Source: Dipteris shenzhenensis
Lineage: Eukaryota > Polypodiophyta > Polypodiopsida > Gleicheniales
DNA: 64,000 nucleotides
Assembly (NCBI GenBank): GCA_047967505.1
Contig: CM106540.1
Reading direction: 5' to 3' (one strand)
Part shown: piece by piece, positions 32,480-43,170 of the stretch
Layout: each line of letters opens with the position of its first letter
How positions within the stretch are numbered: the first letter of the stretch is position 1
Notes under the pieces: generated by a model
What the model was told of the DNA's origin: nothing
The model's input: the letters and a program-made list of their open reading frames with translations, nothing else
Databases searched by the model: none
Program-made: the position numbers and the translations under genes

Positions 32480-32850
32480 TGGCTGAGCTGAATTAGTCTT
32501 GGACTTTGTTCTTGCCTTTTGCCAACAAGGCTTCATCTACATCATGCACATCTATAGACATGCTCTTTCTTGTCTGTTCTTCTTGCAATAAGAGTCCCAC
32601 TAGTTCCTAGAAAGTAAGTGGAACTGTATGACCTCTCATGGAGAGATCTAGAGAAGTATGAAGAGAGAGACAAGCTGACTATCAGGTATCATGTTAGTCA
32701 AGTTATTAGACATTGAACCACTTTTTTCAGCCTGACACTAAGAAGGTGTCTTTTCAAATACAAACCCTGGTCTCATTGCCTAATACATATTCTGGAATGT
32801 ATCCCAAGCTTGCTTGAAAGACGTGGAGGAATGACATCATAATGACCCTC
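32480..32850 (-). pseudogene. Copia-3 Gag fragment
   Basis: The minus strand gives FKQAWDTFQNMY near 32820, MSNNLTNMIPD near 32710 and ELVGLLLQEEQTRKSM with EALLAKGKNK near 32600-32510. These are the middle and end of a UBN2-type Gag. The N-terminus and zinc knuckle are missing, so the element has lost the start of gag and everything from protease to integrase core. Confidence 0.7.
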
Positions 32851-32929
32851 TTAACATGTAACATAATAATGGACATAGGGTGGGCATCCTTGGCACAAGG
32901 GAGGCCCAAGGGTGAGAAATTGATTGGAG

Positions 32930-33060
32930 AACTAGGAGGAGCCCTTATAGGACCCCAACCTAGCCAACATTGGCTGGCCATTGATCGACCAGCCAAGTTG
33001 GGTGACCATACTAGCCAGGTTGGAATAGGTTGACCTGACACAGGTCAATTGACATGTCCT
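32930..33060 (-). promoter_or_regulatory. LTR-like promoter block (palindrome cluster and TATA)
   Basis: A dense set of ggttgacc, gaccagcc, ccagcc and ggctgg motifs lies upstream of cctataag (minus strand, 32944-32951). Order and strand match the Copia-1 LTR and the LTR at 55.3-55.8 kb. It lies just upstream of the Copia-3 Gag fragment and may be its truncated 5' LTR. Confidence 0.45.
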
Positions 33061-33363
33061 GGTTGGGAACTAGTTTGGGCACTCAATCTAGCCTACCCAA
33101 GCCTACGTATCCTATCCTCTTTGGGCGGGCACACCTACATAGAAGCCTCTCACTTTGAGGTGCCGTACTCTAACATAAACATGTCCTATGCTATTCTAGC
33201 ATAACTTTGATGGATATATCAAGTGCTGTTTACTGATAAACATGGAATAAAGCACACAAATGATGCATAACCTCAAACAACTGGTCAATAAACTACCCCA
33301 AGAACCAACCAAGAAGATAATAGGCCTTATAACAATCCCACATAGAATGACTACCACGGATTC

Positions 33364-34500
33364 TTAACCAATGATGCATACTATGAGAGGACTAAGAAAT
33401 GTGACCTCATTTGACTGTATGTCATTTTCCCCCATTTTCTTGAATAAATGAAACACAAACTCACTTAGATCTCTTTGATGGGAATACCTTGCAGTCAATG
33501 CATTCCATGATACAAATGTACCAAACAATTGTTGGACATCAACCAAGATTGATAAGGAGGACAAGGTCAGTGTGGACAACTCTGGTTGATGTATCAATAT
33601 GTAGGATAGCCAGGTGAAGTTGCAAGTACTGTAGGGCCAAACAGGACGAGGTAGGATTAGACGAACCAAAATAGACAAGTAGGATCCATTGGACCCGAGT
33701 AGGGACTAGTAATTCTAGATGATGTGGAAAAGCTAGACAAAGGCCAGATGATGTGCCAAAATCCAAAAAGGCTAGATCATGTGGCTCTACAATTGATTAT
33801 ATGTCAATCTAGTTAATGTTAGTAAACCTTGTGTGATAGGATTAGTTTAGTTAGTGGGTTATTAGGTTGTGTTAGTACTTTCCAAGTAGCACTATATGCC
33901 AAAATCTCAAAATTCCCAAAATCAATCCTGCTAATTTGAGAATGAACATACTTTGCACTTTCTGGAGCTGTTCTGTTGCCACATGCTTTCAGGATATCAC
34001 AAAATATACAATTATGTGGTGAAAAACCTTGATTTTACATTAGTTTTGAAGTCTAAAAGCCACCTCAGAGGCACCCTCTTTCTGATTGGCGTAGCCTAAG
34101 ATCATGACATTATAGGAGACCACATCATGATGAGGCAATTCATCAAAGACATGCCCTGCATTCTCCAAGCTCCCACATTTTGCATACATAATCAACAACA
34201 CGCTTTCAAGAAATATGTCCAACTCATATTAACTTGGGAATGGATGGATCTACCTTTCTATAGGCATCCTCTTTTCACAATGTTCCCATCACCTTGCTTT
34301 CCCTCCTCAAGTGCATCCATGGAGTAGCAAGCATCATTGAGGCAACCAAGGTTGGTCCCAGTTAAACCTTCCTGGAGCATCCATGTATATAACTCCTTGC
34401 TCAGCCTCATCGTGGGGCATGGTCGAGCATCATAATACAACACTGGTCTTGGCATGTTGTCAAAGACATTGCAATATGCTTCCATGCTTCACATGCATAT
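33364..34500 (-). pseudogene. Pentatricopeptide repeat (PPR, PLS-type) pseudogene
   Basis: The minus strand carries typical PPR blocks in order: ACYSMDALEEGKQGDGNIVK (about 34330), ESVLLIMYAKCGSLENAGHV and FDELPHHDVVSYNVMILGYA (34210-34090), CDILKACGNRTAPESAKYVH (about 33970), then VSWNALTARYSHQRDL and FHLFKKMGENDIQSNEVTFL (33500-33400). PPR proteins bind organelle RNAs in plastids or mitochondria. Here stops, frameshifts and a non-PPR segment of about 0.3 kb (roughly 33545-33890) break it. There is no start and no C-terminal E/DYW domain, so it is a partial, dead copy. Confidence 0.85.
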
Positions 34501-37500
34501 GCAGCACATCGTTTGTGTTACAAGATTATGTCATGTAGTAGTGGAAGTACCTCCCAAGTAGCTTTTGCTTTTTCTTACGTTCTTGCCTAAAAAGGCAATT
34601 TTGAGCACCACCAAAATTTGCATTACATAAGATGTGAAATAGCATATTGAACTAGGGTGGGAAGGTAGCCTCTACCCATTGTTTATAGAAGACTAGACAC
34701 CAAGAACCATTGTAAAGAAAAATGCAAACATGAGGACCTTGCAAATGTCACGGGTGGTGCTTTATTATTGATTTTGTGATGTCCAAACATTATACCTTTT
34801 GGGAATTGAAGCCCAATAAATACAAAGTAAGGCTGTGTTCACAAGAGCTCATGATTTATCCTCATTGTAGCATATATCATAGTGTGACATGGACTACAAC
34901 CATATGAATAAAAGTGTTGTCATCCTTTGATTTTGCATCCAACTTAGTTATCTCTTTTGACTCCAAGTATTCCCTTGCATCAAGAACATGCATTAAAAGA
35001 GAGGAATGTTGTAAGGATTTAGATTTAAGTAAGTATATCTAAGGGAAGGAAAGAAAACAATAATAAAAAATATTTTTATAATGATATATAATTTAATCAT
35101 AAATGTGGGTGAGGAGGTGGGCACTTCTTTCCTTAAAAAGTTATAATCGAAGGGAACAAGCCCTTCCTTGGTCTTTGAGTTTGATAACATTGTATCTATT
35201 AGAGTCCACTACAGTTTGAGAGGTCTTGAGTGAAAAATAGTGCCCAAATTGGATAAGCTATTGACATATTACTTGAATGTGTATTCATATTGCAATTCGA
35301 GAAATGAATATCTTGCATGCACTAGTCATGCACATGTCTTTCACTTTGTGCCTACAAACATGAAAAATAACATTCAAATATGAAGGGACATTAAAACAAC
35401 GTATTCAATATTTTTGAACTATGCTAAAATTCCTCAACAACCATATCAAAATTTTCTAATATAGAGCAACATCCACTCATGTGCTAGAGTGCATATGCAA
35501 ATAATCTTATAGAGTGATTGGTACTTTTGATTGAGAAGACAAAATTAAGAAACATAGATGCTTATTACACTTATTGGTACTAAGATCTTTTGTTCCTTGT
35601 TGGCGTCCAACTTTTCAATCATGGAAGCAATTTAGGCTAAAGGAGGATCAAAAATATGTGAAGCAAAAGGTCAAGATTATTGTGGGAAGATACTAAGATC
35701 TTTCGTTCCTTGTTGGCATCAATCTTTCCGATCCTTGAGGCAATTCGGGCTAAAGGAGGACCAAAAATATGTGAAAAAAAAGGTCAAGATTCTCGTAGAA
35801 GACAAAGTACATAGATAGGCCATCAACACAATTTTCCGATCTATTGGACATAAGATTGACTCAAGCATCAAGTTTTTTACATGATGATCAATTCTAGAAA
35901 GCTTCTATGTGGGGATTGAGGCATTGGTGGAAATTGTTGCAATTTGCAACCTTAAACATGAAATGAAAATGAAAACAATAACAATTTACATTGTCTTACG
36001 ATAGAAATCCACCCTAGATGTATTGGGAAAGAAGTCTAGTCTCATTTGAAACTGCCTTGATTTCTTTTTTTGATGTAGCAAGCTGATCATTCACGTTTAG
36101 CATGAGTTGCAATGGATTATCTGATATGTGTCCACATGTAGAAAATGATCAAAGCATATGAGGCATTTGAACTAGTGTTTATAAATGCAGTGTCATGGCA
36201 ATAAAAGTTTCAAATCCTAGCAAATGTTTGAGACTTTTATTTTTTTGGGGCATATAATCTTTTCCACCAATATAAAAGTTTTAGTCCTTAAGATTGAGAT
36301 TTGAATTCATATGTGGTTTCTTCTTTTTTGAACCTCTTTGTTCAAACGAGCCTTTGAGTTCTTCAAATCCTTCGTTGCATGATCAAAACTTTGTGTGTGA
36401 TTGTCTTCTTGTGTCAATCCAATTGGAATAAGAAATTCACTTTAAACCATTTGGTTTCAAGTTTGATTGTTACCTTGTATCAATTGGCTTAAATGGGAGC
36501 TTTGATTATGTGCTTTTAGCCTTTGATTACACCAGATCTTGTTGCAAATCCTCAATAATAGCCTCAATCTCTTAATCAAATTTGAGCTCTCAAGTATTGA
36601 ATTATTATGGCACTCTTGACATCGAGCGCATTTGGACATCACTCCTAGCTTCAAACACCAACTCCTTCTTGTCCCATTTGAACAAATCCGTGCATTTTTC
36701 TTGAGACTCTAATTTTGACCATAGCCTTGAACTTTGATTTGGTTTGCATAGCATAGACTCTCTACATAAGATTTGTGGCCTTGAGTTTTGGCTTTATAGA
36801 TTTCCTTTCATCAAGACCTGCAGTTGAATGTTTGTATTCACTCCATAATTTTGATCATGGTCTCATTGATGATATTTCTTGGAATTTTCTCTGAGGTATC
36901 ATGATCAATTATTTCATTTGAGTTTGCCATAACTCAGTTGACATCGAACCTTGAATTTTCTATCTCCTAATTGGATTACCCAAGACTATTAAGTTGAGTG
37001 GTCTCTAGATTTGATGGATTCTTTTGTGAGAATCATCGATAAAGTGCAAAGAATAATGGGTGGATTGAAACATACATTTTTCATGTCTTTTAAAGGATTG
37101 ATTTTTTGTAAGCTTATATACAAACAAGAAGGAACATTTATGGGTAGCCTTTCTTCCTTACTTTTCCTTTCTTCCTTTTCTTTCTCCTCTACTAATAAAG
37201 TAGAAAAGACTTGCAACTCAAAACATTTGATCTTCATAAAGACCAATGCCTATAATTATGACACATGGCTTAACGAGGGTTCAACAAAGGAAACTTCCCT
37301 TGAGGCTGCCTTTATGGACATTGGATCTTGATAAAGATCAATGCCTATAATTACAAAACATGGCCTAATAAGGGACAAAAAAGGAAACTTCTCTCAAAGC
37401 TACCTACTGTAAAGAGAGGACCCCAAAATAAGGAGAAGCGAGGGAAGAGAGAGCTTTAAGGAAGGACAAGTGAAGAAGAGAGAGCCTTAAGGTTTGGAGC

Positions 37501-38790
37501 CCACAGAATAAATCTTAGAAGCCAATCTCCACAACATAATTGAAATTACATTTCTATAATAAGCCTATTACATTAACCTTAGCCCTACCTCAACAATCCA
37601 TCTCCATTATTACCCTTTATGTTATGCAGCAAGTGGTTTTTAAAAAAAAAAGGATCTTTTTTCACACAAAAGGGTTTGTCTTTACATGGTGAGTTCCATG
37701 CTCTAATTTAATAATCCCAATGGATTTCTCTTTTCAAGGGCATTCAAATGAGGAGGCATGTTGTATAGTTTTTACTTATCGAATTCCTTAACAAGGTATT
37801 TGGTCAAAGTAGCATTCTCACAACCATTGAGTTAAATCCTTAATTTCTATACTTCAAATTTCTAAAAGGTCCTTAACGTACCTATTTTCAAGGGGGTTGA
37901 AATTTCAAACATTCTTAACATGCCATTATTAGATTTAACATAACTAAACCCCCTTCAATCCCAATTGGAGTGCACAATTTTGGTAGAATCCCCAAGTAAT
38001 TATTTCAATTGGTAGTGGGAATTGATTGTGAAATGCTCAAATCTCTTAGCTCACCACGTTGGAAAAACTCCCAAAGTCCAAGAGTAGAGCATCTAGAATA
38101 ATAACTTTACATTCTGAGAGAGGCGACTAGCAATGTCTCATATACCTACTCCAAAGCACCTAGGGAATTATCTAGTTCCAAAAATCAAACCCTAAAACCC
38201 ATGTTTGCATATAAAAATAGGAACATCTAATGCTATGGGTCCATACAAGTCTATAGAAGAAGAAGCCTACAAGTTTATAGGTGCTCTAGGAAGATGCTAT
38301 AGCTTGTGGTGCAATTGCTAGTTGCTTACTCATGGGGATGCCACCAAAATTATGTAGTCTTTAGAAGATGAATCCTTACAATGATCACAGCAAAGGGGCG
38401 AGGGGCAATGTGGTTGCAAGTTGACGCTAGTTGCCAAATTGGAAGACTTAAAGTGGTAATAATAATCATTCATATTAGCACATTAGAGGAGTTGGGAAAT
38501 GGAAGTAATTTAGGATGGTTTTCTCGACATTTAGTGGGCAGTGATATCACTAGTTTTTTCTCTTTCAAAAATTTTGATAATTGATTATTTCTTAACCTAT
38601 AGTTATTAACTTTGCAATACATTTTATGAGTTGTCTCCCCTATTGACAAATTATTCTTCAAGATCATTGGAGGTTCATATATTGCAAAGGGATTGATAGG
38701 ATAAAAGAGAGTTAATTGCCTATTTAGTAGATAAAGCCTTGATGTATTGTGTACATCACCTTGGAACCTTATCATTACAAGGTTGACAGC
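34501..38790. other. No recognisable genes; two tandem doublets
   Basis: AT-rich, with only short open stretches unlike known families. A doublet with 113-base period begins at 35579 and 35692 (actaagatctttt-gttccttgttggc, then gggctaaaggagga). Another with 95-base period begins at 37229 and 37324 (gatctt-ataaaga-caatgcctataatta). Both probably belong to decayed repeats. Confidence 0.5.
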
Positions 38791-38973
38791 TAATGCAACT
38801 TGACATATTGGATTCTCATTTTCCTATGGTCTCCATCTTGTTCTTCCTCATCCTAGGTTGAGATTTTTTCCTCTCCTTTTTTTTAAAAGTTATTATTTCC
38901 TATGGTCTCCATCTTCTTTTTCCTCATCCTAGGTTGAGATTTCTTACTCTTTGAGAAATTTTGCTTTCTAACA
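38791..38973 (+). repeat. 3' end of a 5' LTR (Copia-4)
   Basis: Ends ttgctttctaaca directly before a consensus primer-binding site. It contains a 76-base tandem doublet (38821 and 38897: ttcctatggtctccatctt through aggttgagattt). The LTR start was not located. Confidence 0.6.
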
Positions 38974-38986
38974 TGGTATCAGAGCC
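38974..38986 (+). other. Primer-binding site of Copia-4
   Basis: tggtatcagagcc, an exact match to the common Copia site complementary to initiator Met tRNA. Confidence 0.85.
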
Positions 38987-39984
38987 TTAGGATCTTCCCT
39001 CCTCCTTCTTTCTAGCCATTGGTAGCTTCTCTTTTCCTTTAGCCTGCCAGCATTAATTACCATCTTGTAGTTGCTATTCTTCTTAGTCACATTTTTTTGT
39101 TTTTAAATGTAGTTTGTTAGTACGTTGTTAGCTGTACCTGTTAGTCACCTCTCTTTCAATCCAAAAAGTTAGCAAAGAAAGCATTTGTTAAGCAAGGTAA
39201 TAGTAGTGACAATACAAGCAACCACCACCATTGACAAAGTTAACATAGTGCAATAGGCAACGGTCAAAGGAACAAGGGCTATTAGGTGCACCTTCTACAT
39301 TCATGGTTGATCTATAGCCTTCTATTGGCTATAATAACACTTTACTACAAGGTTGGTTACTAGTCCTCAAAGGTCTCTTATTGAAGATTTGTTTGAAGGC
39401 ACTCTTGGGTTCTAGGAAGTTGCTCCATTGTGGTTATTTATCTCAAAAGCAACATTACTAGAAGGACCTAGTCCTATAATGACCATCTCATCTCTTAGAG
39501 GAAATGTTATGGGAGTTGTTCATATTGCTATAGGACCCCCCTATACTTTTAGAACAAGGTGTCTGGGAGACTATTGTAGGCTACACTTCTATTCTAAAGT
39601 GCGTTCTTTTCATTTACTCGAGTCGGCTACTTTGCACATATACCATGATTTTAGAGATTTTTTAGCTAAGGTTATAGAGGTATTTGTTGAGGCTAACACG
39701 TGGTGACAACATTTTCAAACTTATGTAATATTGTACTTCTTTTTTTACTTTTCTCTATACAAGGTTGTTATGGGCTGAAATGGTTAGTCAAATATTTTAT
39801 AGTATTTTTTTACAACCACTATTGTCTTGTTGGCAACTTTAAAAGGGAATGCTTCCTCCCATATATTGACTTTGTTTTCTATTCTTTGAGCATAGTAAAG
39901 TCAAGAGTGCTTGGTGCTTTATTAGTCATACAAGCATTTTTATTTGTTGATTCTTTCTTTTGTACATTTTGGGCTTCAATGGAT
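38987..39984 (+). other. Copia-4 leader, no recognisable protein
   Basis: About 1 kb between the primer-binding site and the gag trace, similar in length to the leader of the gag-only element at 12.2-13.3 kb. The open stretch at 39428-39706 is not recognisable. Confidence 0.4.
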
Positions 39985-40220
39985 AAATAAATCTTTACCA
40001 AAGAGAAGCTGAATGGCCTTTTATGCATGGAAAGTGCATGTTAAACATCTTTTGATTATCAAGGGATTATGGCCAATTTTAGTGAGAATAAGACATCCAA
40101 TATGGAGAGTGCAGATGAAGTAGAGGACGATCAGCGTGTTCAAGATATTATCATTAGGAAAACACGGAGCTCATTTTGGGGCCTTTTAGGTTAGACAAAG
40201 AATAGAGATCCTTTAATGGG
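39985..40220 (+). pseudogene. Copia-4 Gag N-terminal trace
   Basis: Two frames together give FTKEKLNG and FYAWKVHVKHLLIIKGLWPI, the N-terminal Gag block. It closely resembles WQTQVKYLLMYKGLWPDV of the gag-only element. Similarity is lost after about 40220 and no pol follows. Confidence 0.55.
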
Positions 40221-40984
40221 AGAGAGGCCAACATTACGTTGGAAATGCTTTTCTTTTTTCAAAAAATTAGACCTCTAGAGATGCTCGACACTCTCACATT
40301 TTGAAGTTCTCGCTCTTGTTTTTTAGTGTGTCATGAATGCTATGGCAAATCGTGCATAAGATAAAATGACATTTTGAAGTTCCCTCCCAAGCTATCACTA
40401 TCGTGCCTCCCCTTTTGTTACGCAAAGAAGACTCACAAGAACAGGAAGATGTTAGAGGCACGGAACATGGACCTAGATTTTGAATGGATGCAGGGTGATT
40501 TTTGTTTCCTAGGCTTGAGATAGAGGAGAGTTAGCTCAATTGGATTAGCATTAACATCAGATAAGTTGTGGGAAGAGAGCATGGAAGAGCAATCGAGAGA
40601 AGGGATTTATTGGTGGGTGAATCTGGAGGTGCAATAGAGTTTGAGGAGAACAGGGCAATTGAGTTTGAGGAGAACACTGAGGAAAATTAAGACGAGGTAC
40701 GTGACCACAACTGTCTTTTTTTGAAGTGTCATGAGGAGGTCATTCGATTGGGAGTATGGTTTCTTTCGCAGGTCCAGCCTCCCTTGCTTTCTTTTGCTCT
40801 TTTGCTCCCTCCCTCGCTTTGTCTATCCAATTGTCTCTCTCTCCGTAGTTCAGCACTTAGTTGCAATCCTTCGTGGACACTCAAGACGTGGTTGCTAAGT
40901 TCACCACCTTGCTCTCAATTTGTAGTCTGTTGCAGCATTTTGTGGCAAAATGGAAGCATTGGTAGCATGGGTGGTAGTGCAAAC

Positions 40985-41130
40985 CCCTTTCTTTTGGATT
41001 CAATAATGCATACACACATGCACACACATGCGCGTGCACGCACACACACGCACACATACAGAGGTGTAATGCATGTTTGGTTTTTTGATTGTGTATGTGT
41101 ATTCTAGGTTAGATTTTATCCTCTACTATG
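40985..41130 (+). repeat. (CA)-rich repeat with unique flank, copy 1
   Basis: Imperfect CA/CG dinucleotides (40996-41058) followed by gtaatgcatgtttggtttt and tgattgtgtatgtgtattct. The same arrangement recurs about 430 bases downstream. Confidence 0.85.
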
Positions 41131-41419
41131 GGTAGGTTATCTCCATGTTGTGCAACTATGAGCCATTGGTGAGGCCACTCATCAACCAAGATCATAACAC
41201 GGCTATATAGTAGCTAGCATAGGTAGCACTTAGCATGGCCCTTCAATAGTATTGAATAAAATTGCCAATCTATCAATTTGATTTGTAGTACTAACAATAC
41301 CATAGTTGGTGCTTTTGATTGTATGACTGATTACTTGACACTTCCCAAAATCTGATGTTGAAGGGACATAATGCTCACTTGTGGATTTTGATGCTATAGG
41401 TGGAGGGTGATGGCCATGA

Positions 41420-41454
41420 GCTTGAACTCAATGCATCATAAATACGTGCACACG

Positions 41455-41493
<39 letters not shown>

Positions 41494-41560
41494 GTAATGC
41501 ATGTTTGGTTTTCTGATTGTGTATGTGTATTCTAGGTCAGATTTTTATCCTCTACTAGTT
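41420..41560 (+). repeat. (CG)n(CA)n repeat with unique flank, copy 2
   Basis: A cgcgcgcgcg run leads into (CA)n (41449-41489), then the same flank as copy 1, ending ttttatcctctacta. Alternating purine-pyrimidine tracts of this type can adopt Z-DNA. Confidence 0.88.
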
Positions 41561-41634
41561 TGAAGGCATGCTTCTAGGTCATAAGGAATTACTAATAGCT
41601 TGTATTGTAATTAGAGTGCTTTTAACAAATCTAT

Positions 41635-43170
41635 TCATGCAGATATTTTTGGACGACTTTAGTGTCTTTGGGAGTCAAGAGCATTACCTCCATTACTTGA
41701 TGATATGTCTAACTATCAAGAGTCTTAGTTGTTGCTAAACCTGGCCATATTGCAAGTAAGTTAGCTCACTAGATGTTATTGTTGCAAGAATTTGAATTTT
41801 ATATTGTTCATACCTAGGTTTCACACACCAATTTCCAATTATCTATGATGGTTGTGAGAGTGGCAAGAGGCTCGCTTTGTTTCTAGAAAACTTTCCAGAT
41901 GCCAACCTATTTGAGGTTGAGGTAGCTGCACAAGATGATGTTGTAGCGCTCGTGCCTAGTTGGTGTCATGACATGTGTCAATTTGTGGACGCTAGCATCC
42001 TTGAAATGCACTTGTCCCTACAAGGGACTTGCCCTCTATAGTCATAATTTCTACATCATTGTAGGCATCCTCTACCACCTTGGCCCCAATGTGTAGTGCT
42101 TGGCTGATGTGCCTTCCACATGAACAACCCACAAATCTGAGTGAAGCCTATCAAGGGCTGTCAGGTTAGCACTTTGCCAAAGATGTGATGGTTTGGAAGT
42201 GCTCCAAGCTAGTCTATGGTGGCCAATGGCTGCCAAAGATGCCTGCACATGCCAAGCAATGTGATTAGTTTACCAAAGGTTTGGTTAGCCAACCATCCAG
42301 CATTAAATGTTGCACAATCTAGTTCTACCCATCAAATGTTGCACAATATAGTTCTATCCATCAAACCATTTGAAAAATGGGGCCTAGACTTTGTTGGACC
42401 TTTTAGCCAATTGCTCATCCATCTGAAAATCCGTACATCCTCGTGGCCAACAAATTATTGCACCAAATGTGGAAGCATGAGTGATGCATGACAACTCAAC
42501 GGCTGCTATGCCAAATTTCCTCTATGAAATGATCCTCAATAGGTTCGATTGCCCCATCAAGTTGGTCAGTGATTAGGGTGGTCATTTCATTAATAATCTT
42601 ATCAAAGTTCTCGTGAAGTAATGCATGCTTATCCATAAGAAAGCAACCATCTACTACACTTAGGCCAATGGCCAAGTAAAGTCATCCAACAAAACCATGC
42701 AAATAGTCAAAGGTGGTTAACAGAATCGGACAGACTGGGACCAAAGCTATATCCACCTTATGGGCCTTCAAGACAGCATATAAGCAAGATGGTGTATGAG
42801 GTCGAGGCAGTAGTCCCCATGAGTTTTTTGTCTCCAGCCTTGGAATAGTATTTTACAAGAGCCTAAGCCCCAACGCATCCCTAGCCAAGTGAAGAATAAC
42901 AGATATCACTTCATATGTCTCCAACACAGTTCTATGGCACTACAAGAAGTGGGTCAATCACGATGCAAAGATATGGATCTTTAAGTAAAAGATATTTTAC
43001 TCTTTTGGTCCCAACTTGGCCCTCACCTTGGAAAGCTAAAGCTCCGGTGGGCCAGAGTGTAGTGGATTGTTAAGAAGTTTTATGATGGTATGTTTTTATT
43101 GGGCATGTTGCAGGGCAAGAAATTCAAGAAGCCAGTTAATTTTGCCTTAGGCCCTATGCCACCATTTTCT
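41635..43170 (+). pseudogene. Ty3/gypsy pol remnant (reverse transcriptase to integrase)
   Basis: Plus strand, several frames. FMQIFLDDFSVFGSQ (41640; catalytic DD), LLLQEFEFYIVHT (41790, RNase H end), FPDANLFEVEVA (41895), then integrase blocks HFAKDVMVWKC (42175), FEKWGLDFVGPF (42367, first catalytic Asp), LVSDQGGHFINN (42560, second Asp) and YYTQANGQVKSSNKT (42655). The last block should carry the third catalytic residue as GQVES; here it is Lys. A tether-like FYDGMFLLGMLQGKKFKKPV ends at about 43140. Most of the reverse transcriptase is deleted. Confidence 0.8.
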
